From positions 40,087,630 through 40,151,629 of the forward strand of contig NC_068970.1 in the NCBI RefSeq assembly GCF_016808095.1: a stretch of 64,000 nucleotides of DNA. Reading direction: 5' to 3'. The DNA comes from Vigna angularis. Lineage: Eukaryota > Streptophyta > Magnoliopsida > Fabales > Fabaceae. Shown here in pieces: positions 11,565-23,110 of the stretch (the stretch's first letter is position 1; each line of letters opens with the position of its first letter). The notes beneath the pieces are model-generated. The model was not told the origin of the DNA. It saw only the letters and a program-made list of their open reading frames with translations, and ran no database searches. The translations under genes were made by a program, and so were the position numbers.

Positions 11565-14500
11565 ACGTTTAGAATCGCGACCAGAATCGCGACGGGACGA
11601 CGATCCAAAAAAGAAACGGGTTTGGAAAAGAGATTTGGAGTCGCCACCATAGTTTATTCTGGAAAACTACGGAAAAACCATAAAATAATAGGACACAGTC
11701 CACGAAAACCAGATTCTGGGTTCGGGAGTCGGTTACGCGTAGGAAAGGTATTAACACCCTACAGCGCCTGCCCGAAAGCAGTACCTTTAACTAAATGCGC
11801 GAATGTGATGTGGTTTTCAAAATGTTTAATTATTCCCTAAAATAAAATTCTAAATAAACAAAATATATTTTTTAGTTTTTTGGGCCCGACAAGGATTGAC
11901 CTTGCTCCTACGTATTCTCATTCAAAATGAGAAATCAGGGTTACGTAGTTCTTTTGGAAACTGCTTGAAAATTTTGTTTGAGAAATCTGTTTGAGAAATT
12001 GATTTTGTATTTTTGGGAAATGAACCTGACAAGGACTGGCCTTGCTCCTACGTATCTCCATTTTTGATGAAGAATCAAGGGTAACGTAGTTCTAGCGGAA
12101 AGATTGTTTGTTTGTTTGAGAGTGTTGATGTTTTTAGTTTTTGAAGATTTTATATATTTGTTTTTGACATTTTCGAGAAAAGGAAGGTAATGAGTACTAG
12201 GCTGACGCGAACGGTCACACGAGTACTCATACCTTTAGAATGGTATTTAAATATTTTAATTATTTTTTAAAAGAGAAATAACGATATTAAGCACTAGGAC
12301 GATGCGAACGATCACACGAGCACTCATACCGTTATCTACTTATTTAGGAAGAGTTAAGAGTATTGAGTGCTAGGCTGATGCGGACGATCGCACGAGCACT
12401 CATACCATTATTTAATTTTTTAGATTGAAGATATTAAGTACTAGGCTGATGCGGACGATCGCACGAGTACTTATATCATTATTTAATTTTTTAGATTGAA
12501 GATATTAAGTACTAGGCTGATGCGGACGATCGCACGAGTACTTATATCATTATTTAATTTTTTAGATTGAAGATATTAAGTACTAGGCTGATGCGGACGA
12601 TCGCACGAGTACTTATATCATTATTTAATTTTTTAGATTGAAGATATTAAGTACTAGGCTGATGCGGACGATCGCACGAGTACTTATATCATTATTTAAT
12701 TTTTTAGATTGAAGATATTAAGTACTAGGCTGATGCGGACGATCGCACGAGTACTTATATCATTATTTAATTTTTTTAGATTGAAGATATTAAGTACTAG
12801 GCTGATGCAGACGATCGCACGAGTACTTATATCATTATTTAATTATTTAAATAAGAGAAAAAGGTATTGAACACAAGGACGATGCGGATGATCTCACGAG
12901 TGTTCGACCTTTAAAACATATTTTTGTAAATTTATTTAAGAAAGAAGAAAAGGTTTTTAGCACAAGGACGACGCGAGCGGTCACACGTGTGCTTAACCCT
13001 CAAAACGTATTTTTGTAATTTTTTTTATAAGAAAGAAGAAGAGATTTTTAGCACAAGGACGACGCGAGCGGTCACACGTGTGCTTAAACCTTTAAAATGT
13101 ATTTTTGTAATAATTTTTTTTATAAGAAAGAAGAAGGGGTTTTTAGCACAAGGATGACGCGAGCGGTCACACGTGTGCTTAAACCTTTAAAATATTATTT
13201 TTGTTATTATTTTTTATATCTATTTTCTCTCCCCCCTTTTTTTTTAAGAGTGCAAAAAATAAACCAAGCCCAATAAATAAAAAAAATAAAACACCAGATA
13301 TAGGAGTGGGGTTATCATACAAGGAGTTACATACAGTAAAAACTAAATAATCTATCAATAATAGGAGTGGAGAGATAAAAACCAGGAGTGCAACTCGAAA
13401 TTTCTTATCCAGGCCCCAAGATAGGGGTGTAGCAGCAAAGTTGGAGGTGCCAGAAGCAAAATGAGTCCAATGCCCAAACCTCCTTTTTTGTTTGCAAAAG
13501 CGGAATGGGTTTAAGCCCAAACAGAAGGGGGTGTGAATAGGAATTGTATCTCAACAGGAAGAAAGGAGGCAGCCCATGCTAAGCTCAAAGTCATTCATCC
13601 CCAACCAGAAACCCATTAGGGGTTCTACTAGCTTCGCCTCATTTGTGTAAGCAGCGCTGAGACCCAGGGTCTTCTCCTCTGAATGAAAGAAAACAGAGAC
13701 ACTCACCTCTGCCACCCACAGCCATGACTCAGCCTCCACACAAACCGGCCGCCGCTAGCCGTAGTTCGCGGCGTCGTCAACGACGACATTCGCAACCGGA
13801 GCCATCGCCGGTCACAACACAAGGTTCCCCTTCTTCTTCTTCTCTTCGCGCGTGAGAGAAAAGCGCTCCCATTCATCGCCGGCCACCGCTTCCACCGAAA
13901 CTAGCCACTGCGCCACCACTTCTTCCAGTCTTATTCTCGCACGGCCCAGATTCGCTACCGGTGCAGGCGACCCACGCCGGCAACCGCCTCAACTCCACCA
14001 CCAAACAACCTAGGATGCCACCACTGCCAGCGCCGATGCTCACTGCCAGAGGGATTGCTAGCCGCCGTATTGGGTCCTCCTCCCTGCTTCTCCCCTTTAC
14101 GCGCGAGGAGATGATTATCTTCTTCCCTTCCATTGAAATCAAACACCGCAAGTTGTGGCCCAAGGTGTTGCGAGCGCAGCCGTCCACCGCCGAGACCATC
14201 GCTAGCTCGGCCGCCCACCGTCAAGACCATCGCCAGCCGTCACTGGAGCTCTTTCCCTTCCCCGTCGAACACCGCAAGAGCGAGACCAGACGTCTTGAAC
14301 CAAGACACTGCCAGTGTCATGAGCAAAAACAGCCACCGTCGATGAAAAGCTGGCCACCGTTGTCCTCGCCGGACTTCGGTTCCTGATTGGTGCCGCCAGC
14401 ATCACTCTCCCTCTTCATCATCTCTTTTCGTTTGATATTTTGTCTACTGGGAAACAGTAAGCCCGTGGTGTGCGCATATGAGTGTGAGGGGCTGGATTTG

Positions 14501-15233
14501 TTATGTTCTGTGGGTTGATTGGATTATGAGAAAATGATGATTAAAGTTGAAAAATGGATTCGTTGGGTTGCTTCTTATATTTCTTGCAGGTTTGGTGTGG
14601 ATAAACAAAAATGCCTGTGAAGTGATAGCAGGGAGGTATGATTGATCTCGGGTGTTGGATATGATGAATGAAGAAGAAAAACGAAGATGGTGGGTGCTGC
14701 CGTAGTGTTGGAGATGAAGATGATGATATTGGAGATGGTGTTTGCTTGGAGAGGATTCAAAATCCTGATAAGATTAGATCTCAGGAAAAAACAGAAGGTA
14801 GTGTGAGGAAGTGTGTGAATATGGAGGATGGGTGTTTGGCCGTATGTGAATGATGATGGTCATGGGGTGAGGGAATGAGGATGAAGGTTGGGAGTGAAAA
14901 AGGAAAAGTTGTTGGGGTGGTTACGGGTGTGTGAGGAGCAGAGGGGTGGTGGAGAGCGAAAGGGCAGTGCCAGTGTGTATGAGGGAGGAACGATTTTCCT
15001 TTTTTTTTTCTTTTGAGAATTCGGTGTGAGTGTACGTGATCCTCTCTCTCTTTTTTTCTTCTATTTTTTTTCTTTTTGCTTTCCTTTTAAAATACTCATA
15101 TAGAAAATCAAATGAAATAAAATAATAATAAAAACAGAATTAAAATTATAAAAAAAACATAAAATAAAATAAGATACAATAAAAAAGAAAGACCTATATT
15201 ATTTAGTTATCCGGACGAAATTGGGTGTTGACA
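11565..15233 (-). repeat. Internal remnant plus LTR-C, right outer LTR (-)
   Basis: 11565-11646 repeats the CGCGACGGGACGACG...GGAGTCGCCA internal segment. 11647-15233 is a complete inverted LTR: the end region (11650-12110), hairpin arrays (12180-13195), a pyrimidine-rich block, a GC-rich block (13540-14390), and an AT-rich outer part ending GGTGTTGACA. It is about 3.6 kb long, against 3.4 kb for LTR-A. The difference comes partly from array copy number: six near-identical 71-bp units here against three in LTR-A. Confidence 0.7.
12180..13195 (-). repeat. Hairpin repeat arrays of LTR-C
   Basis: Diverged units come first (about 12185, 12280, 12355). Six nearly identical 71-bp units follow, each beginning AGATTGAAGATATTAAGTAC, starting at 12422, 12493, 12564, 12635, 12706 and 12778. 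One unit at about 12865 has the stem GAACAC/GTGTTC. The last three units (about 12955-13195) have the stem AGCACA/TGTGCT. The inverted order relative to LTR-A is as expected for an inverted LTR copy. Confidence 0.9.
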
Positions 15234-15238
15234 AGTTG

Positions 15239-15412
15239 AATTCATTTCTTAGAACTTTTTGTGTGCAAAATCAAGGTTAACACCTTACTTACAAAAGAAA
15301 TATAGTTTTTACTTAGTCTTTTCTTTATCTTGTCCTTAATTAATTTAAGGTGATTTTGTTCCAATCTTTATATCTTTTGCTAGATTGTGTGTCTATCTCT
15401 AGATATGGTTTC
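15239..15412. other. AT-rich flank of the composite element
   Basis: Continuation of the second 207-bp tandem unit after the insertion, then unassigned AT-rich sequence. Confidence 0.4.
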
Positions 15413-16801
15413 TAGATTCAAATTAGTAACAAGGTGTTACTAGGTGTTAAATCCAATATTGTAGGGTTCAATGTTAAAATGGTTACTATCGATAATTTTA
15501 ACAATGGGAGGGGGTTGGGGTGAATTGGTTTTAAAGAAATTCTGGTTCTTTTTCAAAATTTGGTGATTGGTTTTCTTTGGAAATAACACTCTATCAAAGA
15601 AAGTAGAAAATGGACAATGAAATGAAACAAGGATAACACAAATTTATACTAGTTCGATTCAAATGAATCTATACTAGTTGTCTTCCAAAAAAACCTATGT
15701 TTGGAAGGATTTTTCACTATGATAATTGAGTATACAAATTTATAAGTTCTCCTTAATAATCCTAAACTTTATCAACCCAAGAACAAGCCTTTATACATGA
15801 TGCTTCGCACAATCATCTCTAAATTTTCACTTACGCTATAAACACTCTATACAAAATTTTAATACAAAAAGGAAAAAAGGATCAACATACACTTGAAGTA
15901 CAAATTTCAGAAGTCAACCTAATGTCAAGCAAGAATTCTCAGAATGAAAATTTTCTTGACAACTTCTTGAAGGATTTTCCAAATACACATAGCCTTTGTA
16001 CTCTTCAAGAATTCAAATTCTCACATCTTTCACAAAAACAACTTTTGGGTAATTCAGATTTTTTGATTTTGAATTGAGGTCAGGCTCATATATATAGGAA
16101 AACCATTGTTGATGTTAATAATGGATTGTGAAACTATCTTAATCGATTAAAGAAATTTATATGCACATTGTGGAAGATTTTTCTCGGTTTTAACCACTTA
16201 TATAAATATAGTAATCTATTAAAGCCTATAATATGACTGTTATGTGTTTAACAATATACATTTTTATGCCATTGATGTTTTTAAATGATTTGTCTTCATT
16301 ATAAGAATTGTGCTTGACTCATAGACGAACATGTTGTTGCAGATGACACAAAGGCTGAGCTTGTAGACATGTCGGGTCGTGGTCTGGTCGTGCTATGATA
16401 AGCCTGAGTCGTGGAAGTCGTATTGTTTTGAGTGTCAAATTGTTTCTTCTAAGGCCAATCTTCGCTCAAAATAGCTCAATGATCTCCTATTTAGCTCGAA
16501 AGAGCGCAGACATAATTGTTGGAGCTTAGTCTTCATCTGTGATGAGCTTGGACTTTGTTGGCAAAGCTCGATCTTCATATGTATAGATTGGACATTGTGG
16601 ACAAAGCTCGACCAGTATTTGCGCAACTCGATCTTTGTCGGGAAGTAGTCGATCTTTATCTGTGTGTGCTCGGACATCATCTGGAGGTGCGTGGACATCA
16701 TAAAAAATCACAAGTCTAAGATGGATGCTCCCCGTTTCAACATAGATTTAGATTACTAACAAGGCTTTACTAGGTGTTAAATGTAATCTTGTAGGGTTTA
16801 A
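15413..16801. mobile_element. Probable solo LTR (15472-16742) within a 59 bp tandem repeat
   Basis: The element begins TGTTAAAATGG at 15472 and ends CGTTTCAACA at 16742 (1271 bp), with inverted ends TGTTRAAA. It contains a G-rich GGGAGGGGGTTGGGG tract (about 15506-15520) and, near its end, repeated AGCTCGATC-like motifs (16480-16690). No 5-bp target duplication was found. Instead a 59-bp segment lies on each side (15413-15471 and 16743-16801), both containing ACTAGGTGTTAAAT. The site was therefore probably a tandem repeat before insertion. No coding sequence is present. Confidence 0.5.
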
Positions 16802-17107
16802 GATATGGTGTCTTGTATGTTTTACTTTCATTGTATTAATTGTGCTTGTAAAACTCTTGGTGATAGTGTTTTGAGGCAACATAATGCAACACTTGGATAG
16901 AGTGAACTAATATAAAATTTACCATGAATATCTCTATCCCTATCCTTGTTACATTTAATCTTGATTTTTTTATAATCTTGTTTTTGTAATCTCTTTTACG
17001 TTTAATCAAGTGACACAAGTTTTTTTTCTTTTTAAATCTATGATAGTTTAATTCACCTCCCCTCTTCAATCCAGACCTTTTATTTTAATACTTATCAATG
17101 GGCAATC

Positions 17108-18454
17108 TGTTATGAAGGAACTTTCAAAGAACCAAAGTTTTAGAATAAACGATGTCATTACTCCAAATTAACTTTCCCCACTCACAAAGGTTATTAGAAG
17201 AGATGAAAAAAAATTCTTGGAAACCTTTTGACTCAATTTACCATATTGATCTAGAGACTAATTCAGAATGTTAGGTAAATCAATGGGGCTAAGATTTTGT
17301 TGATTTTCTTGCTTAAGAATGCTATATAAAGGAGAAAGACTTGTAAAAGTCATTAATAAGCCTGAGAGAAACTTTAAGAGAGGGCTTGAGCCTCTTTGTA
17401 CTCTAAGAACGCAATGAACAAGAAAAAAGACAAATCCCATGTTGCTATTTGGGTCTTCGCTTTTGTAGATTTCCTTTATCAATTTATGTTTTACCCTTGG
17501 TAATTAAGTTTCTTGGTTATTTACATTCTTGCAATTTACGTTTCCAATTTGAACACTTCAATTCATCTTCATATTCATCTCCATCTTCTTCATTTTTATG
17601 TTTTTCGCTTTCCACATGCCATTCCATCTTTCTATAAGAAAAACATAAAAATATGATTGTGAGAAAGAAATGCACAAATTTTTTATTGAAATCCACACTA
17701 AAGTTCATTGAATATAGTTATGAAATTGATCCATAATATAAGTGGTCTACACATTAGGTTCATTTTAATTGTGGAATTCTGAAACCAACACACTCTTATT
17801 TAGATTGAAAAATAGTAGTTTGCTAGCCCAATTGACAAAAAATCCTTGTCGAGTTGATTTGGTTCATCATAAACATGTTGAAAAAGTATTGAATCAAAAT
17901 CCTCCAGAAACAAATTGACACGCCTAGTGGGACATATTTTGTTTGATATTCACACATAAACATGGCTAGTTCTAAGGGAGTGCAATTTTCAATGGGGTTA
18001 ACAATGTATGAGATTGAGAAGTGGTAAGATAATTATGTCTTTTAATACACAAAATACAACAACTTTGACAAGTATTGGATTTGTGATGCCTCCTTTTACT
18101 AATGTCATCCACACTTGGGGACAAACACAAGGGTTACTAGTAGTTAAACCATTTGTTAAAATATGTTTTAGATGTAAATAATGAGTAACCTTGTAACTAC
18201 TTATGTTGGACCCCATGTCAGCACATCAATAGAAGAAGTGTTATCTAATGGGGGTTACTTTTAATGGGTTTGGATCATCGATGCAGAACTTGAATGAGTG
18301 ATACCAGTGGGCTATGCCCATATTATTTGTCCTAAGTTCTAATCAAATAAACGATAGAGATCCACTGATGAGGAGGAATAATGTAGAACTTGATACAATA
18401 AGGACATGGATATAGAACACATGACTTGAAAAATTATAAGACAAAAAATTGATG
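17108..18454 (+). mobile_element. Ty3/gypsy LTR and leader, decayed
   Basis: The LTR-like part starts TGTTATGAAGG (17108), has a TATA-like GCTATATAAAGGA at about 17321, and ends CCAGAAACA (17912). Immediately after it comes AATTGACACGCCTAGTGGGA (17913-17932). This resembles the plant gypsy leader phrase TTGGCACGCCCAGTGGGA that follows the 5' LTR of several Tat-type families (recalled). The internal region to 18454 has only broken frames. The element is interrupted at 18455-18459 by the next solo LTR and may resume at 22449. No 3' LTR partner was recognised. Confidence 0.5.
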
Positions 18455-18672
18455 ATAATTGTAAGACCCACGGAAAGTGAGGAATATTTTATTATTATAT
18501 TATATTTTGGTTGCGTGGGGATAAGGAAAATGAAAAATATTATAATTATAGTTTGGTTGTGTGAGTATAAGACATTTAATAATACAGATATGTGTGTGTT
18601 TCTTGTATTTTGTCTTGGCTACCAAAGGGTTTAAATAAGGTTTATATAATTATTTTTGCGTTATATATTAGT

Positions 18673-18800
18673 TTGGGGTGCACTGGCCTAATGGTGGAGG
18701 CGTTGGTCCAACTTCCTTGCTCGTGAAGACCCCTCTTCAAACCTGGGCAGTGGTCTAGAACCATAAAAGGAGTTTTTTCTTTCTCTCTCTTTCTGATTTT
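18673..18800 (+). mobile_element. tRNA-derived SINE-like element
   Basis: An A-box-like TGGCCTAATGG (about 18681-18691) is followed at normal tRNA-gene spacing by a B-box-like CTCTTCAAACC (about 18732-18742). A phrase typical of plant SINE heads, CTTGCTCGTGAAGACCCCTC, lies just before the B box. The 3' part is TC-rich (TTTTTTCTTTCTCTCTCTTT). The acceptor stem and anticodon arm of a tRNA gene are not recognisable. Target duplications were not fixed. Confidence 0.6.
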
Positions 18801-18922
18801 CCTTATATTTGTTTATTTAGGCCAAAAATGGGCAGTTGAGGGATGTAGTTTTTTACGTGATGGCAAAGGGGTTGTGGGTGATTAGGGGTTATAAATATTC
18901 GATTTAGGTAGGTAGGGGAAAC

Positions 18923-20369
18923 TGTTAGAAATTATGAGCTTTGTTTCTCAACACCAAGAGGTAGAGGGGGGGGGGGTGAATTGCTTTAAAACTTTCTTAA
19001 ACAACAAGCAATTTGTATGCAATGTAACAGTATGCGTATTCGAATGATGACAATATGTAATCGATTAATGTATAGGGAGAAGAAAAATCAACTCTAAGTT
19101 TTATACTGGTTAGGCCTCAATGCCTACGTCCAGTATCCTTTCAATCAACCTGAGATTGAAAACCAGTTTACACTATAAAGATCTGAGTTTTTATAACAAG
19201 GGCTTTACAGCGACCATACTGTCAAAATGTAAATCACCTCTCTAACTCACTAATCTAATATAGCCAAATACAACAACCTTGCAGCAAGAACAATCCTTTC
19301 CTGCAGTCACCCCTTTGAGAACCCTCTCAAAGTACAAGAACTCCTCGATTTCCTTCCTGGCAGCACACACACGAAAACAACAACACACATATTGTGAAAC
19401 TTCTCCTAATCACACAACAAGCACCTCAGTTGTGCAGAAAGATCAGATTCTTCAAAATCAGTCGAGCTCGTCTGCCAAGAAATCTTCAAGAATAGTCCAC
19501 CACTGCAATTTCTTGTTTCTTGGAGCGTTTGATCACTTCTGTAAAACTTTTCAGCCCAATCTGAATCAGATATGAAAATCTTAATCTCAAATTTTTTTCA
19601 GAAGTCCAATCAACGCGTCTATATATAGTTTTAGTCAATTCAAACGTAATTCAATCGATTACTCTTTTAATCTAATCAGTTACATTAAATACTTGTAACA
19701 GATTTATAACCAATTAAGCTCCTTAACTGAATACGCAATTAATGCAATCGATTTTCATTTAATGCTTAGTCAACACATTTAAAAATATGACCGTTGAAAC
19801 AGTTATGACAACCAAGAAACAGTTTTCAAATCAATAACAGACTTAATTGAATACATAATCCATGTAATCGATTAAGCTTCAACACTTAGCACATGTTTGA
19901 AAATGTTTTCTTTCTAATACACAACACAACACATTTGAAAACGATATGTGCAAATATACGTGTTTTAATCGATTCACCAATTAATGTAATCGATTCAAAA
20001 CAAGTTGTTTTGCCTCAATTTAAAAGCACAAGTTTTCTGATGACCTGAATTGATTATAACACCTCTGTAATCGATTTAGTCATTCAAATATGCTTTTGTG
20101 CACATGATTTCCTTATCACCAAAGCATACAATATGCATACACAGATATGATTAATTTACTAACACAATATGCAACAATCAACATATTATATGTTCAACAC
20201 ATGTGACAATCACAACATGTGCATACTTCACAATAATAAAAAACACATACAACATATGACATATACCACAATACATATTCATGTGTTTTTATTATCAATG
20301 GGTTGTCATCATCAAAAACCACTATCCCAAGGATTGGGTTCAGCTATCATAGTGCTCCCCCTATCAACA
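18923..20369. mobile_element. Nested 1447 bp solo LTR
   Basis: Begins TGTTAGAAATTATGAGC and ends CTCCCCCTATCAACA. It is flanked by perfect duplications GAAAC at 18918-18922 and 20370-20374. Joining the host across it gives an uninterrupted GGGGAAACCCTAACTAC. It contains a (G)10 tract (18968-18977) and many near-palindromic AATCGATT motifs (for example 19058-19067 and 19865-19874). No coding region is present. Confidence 0.85.
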
Positions 20370-22448
20370 GAAACCCTAACTACTGTGAAGAGGGTTTTGA
20401 GAAGAAGAGATTCAAGGTAACAAAGTCAAGGTCTGTGGGTGAAAGTAGAGTAGAATAAGGGTTGTTTTGCTTGGTTGTAAGGTAAAAGGAGTTAACTTTT
20501 ATATAAATGCTTGTTTTAGTTGTATGGAATCACATGTTTCCTTCTCTTTTGGTGTGTGCCGTGAAGGTTTTCCTTCTCTTTTGGTATGTGTTTTGAATGT
20601 TCCTTTCTCTTTTAGTGTGTTTCATGAATGTATAGCCATTAGTTGTATGCATGTCGAGTGAGAACATGAATGCATGATTAGTTTGTGCATGTGTAGTATG
20701 GGTTTCTTGGTTTGGTGCAATGGGTTTCTTGATTTTCACATGGGGATGCATGAGGTTGGTTGTGGTTTTGGTCGTGTTGCTATGTTTTCTATGCCAAGGG
20801 CATGAGGGTTCTTTGGTTCATGCATAAGTGTGTAGATTCTTGGCATTGCTTTTTAATGTTTCTAGATGTGTCTTGCATGGTGCATGGGTTCTAATGGTTA
20901 CTTAAACAACAAAGGGTTTGAGTTTCTTGTTATGGTGCAAGATGGAAATGGGTTTCATGATGCATGGATTTCATGGTTGTGCGTAAAACAACATGGGGTT
21001 TCTTCTTATGGTGCAAGGGTTTCATTATTTTTCATGTAGAAGGCTTGAGGTTTCATGTTAATACGTTGTTTCTATTTCTTGGGGTTCTTGCATATTGCTT
21101 CCATGATAGAATATGTGCTGCAAGGTTGTTTCACCTTGACCATGTGATGTTGGGGTTATTAGATGCTGGGTTTATATGTGTATATTTGCATAAGGTGACA
21201 TCCATATGTGTTCTGAAATCTTGTATGTTTCATTCAAGGGTTGCATCTTTCTTTACATGAATGGGCAGTGACTTTTTGGTGTATGTGCTAACCTTGATAG
21301 ATGTGGAAGTTACATTGGATGGGCCATGCATGTGGTGCAAATGGCAATGTGTTACATGACATTGATTGGGGAAAGTGCAATGGTATACTTTCTTTCTATT
21401 ATATGGGCTTCAAGTGCGGGTGCTTTAATGCTTATCATGTTTTCTTGTTGTAGTAATGGTGGGATTGTGTTTTAAAGTTTATCATGGGGTAAACATTGTC
21501 ATTGGGGTTTGTGCATTGGAATGAGTTTTGGACATTAGACTTTGCACATGTGTTATGTGTTGAATGCACTTTTGGATTTGACCATATTTCTTTTATATGG
21601 ATTGTGTGGTGTTTTATGTCATGCATTCCTTTGAGTTGTGGGTTTGAATGAGTTATAATGTTGCGATGATGAACCATTGTGTGGTGTTGGTTACCTGTGA
21701 TTACTAAGACTTTGTTTCTTACGTATTCTTTGGTGGCAAGCTCGAACGAGTTCTATTTTGGTAAATAGGAAAGTCCTGTTTTGATAAATAGGTCATGCTT
21801 TGATGAGCAGGAAAGTCCTACTTTAGTGAGTAGGCTCGATTTTGGTAAACATAAAATTCTTGTTTTGGTTAAGAGGCCTTACTTTGGTGAGTAGGTCATG
21901 TTTTGGTAAACAGTTCAAGTGAACTGAAGTACACAAGATGACATAGGTTTACGGTTATTGATGGTGTTAGCATTGGTAGGTTAAGTTGAAGTGTGGTTTG
22001 GATTGAGATGTTTTGTATAATTTGTCTTTGAAGTGTTTGTGTAGTAAGGGTGTAATATTGATTTGATAATTGAATTATTATGATATATTGTTGTTTTGAT
22101 GTTTATTTTGTTAGCTCACCCTTACTTGTTTATGTTTGTGTGATGATTGTATAACTCATGTTATACAAAAGCAATTAATTCTACAGATGTTCTAGTTGAT
22201 GAGTAAAACGACAAGGATTAGCCTGTTTTTGGGAAACTTTCGGGTTTATTGAACAATTTTTTTTATTTAATTATGTAATGATTTTCGTGATTTTATTCGA
22301 AAGGTGTAGATGGTTTAATTTAATTCAGATTAAATGGATAAGATTTTCTTTTTACTTTAATTTAAAAAGGTTTTAAATTTGTAGCTTTCACAAGTTAAAA
22401 TGTTTTATAACTTATTCATGACATCCTAAATTAGGGTGTTACAATAAT

Positions 22449-23110
<662 letters not shown>

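Larger units (their letters stand above)
5436..15233. mobile_element. Composite palindromic Tat/Ogre-like LTR retroelement
   Basis: One 9798-bp insertion bounded by TSD AGTTG on both sides (5431-5435 and 15234-15238). The left end reads TGTTAACACTCAATTTTGTC. The right end, read on the minus strand, starts TGTCAACACCCAATTTCGTC. The two ends are therefore long inverted copies, not the direct LTR pair expected of a normal retrotransposon. Inside are one LTR in + orientation (5436 to about 8811), a short palindromic internal segment (8812-8970), a truncated LTR in - orientation (about 8971-11500), a second short internal segment (about 11565-11646) and a further LTR in - orientation (about 11647-15233). 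The primer-site-like decamer TGGCGACTCC occurs at 8819-8828 (+), 8953-8962 (-) and 11637-11646 (-); Ogre/Tat elements carry a similar tRNA-Arg-type site (recalled). No gag or pol is present, so it is non-autonomous. Confidence 0.75.
18460..22443 (+). mobile_element. Solo LTR of TGTAAGAC family, with nested insertions
   Basis: Starts TGTAAGACCCACGG (18460) and ends TTAGGGTGTTACA (22443), with perfect 5-bp target duplications ATAAT at 18455-18459 and 22444-22448. Without the nested 1447-bp LTR it is about 2.5 kb. A TATA-like ATAAATAT lies near 18890. No gag or pol is present, so it is a solo LTR formed by LTR-LTR recombination. The stretch 20520-21440 is full of diverged GGGTTTCTTG/CATGGG-like words, and 21740-21910 has a degenerate roughly 30-bp TTTTGGTAAATAGG-type repeat. 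Confidence 0.82.

Noticed and set aside
18673..18750. A tRNA gene, because A-box and B-box motifs are present
   Set aside because: No acceptor-stem or anticodon-stem pairing is visible and the sequence runs on into a TC-rich tail, as in a SINE.
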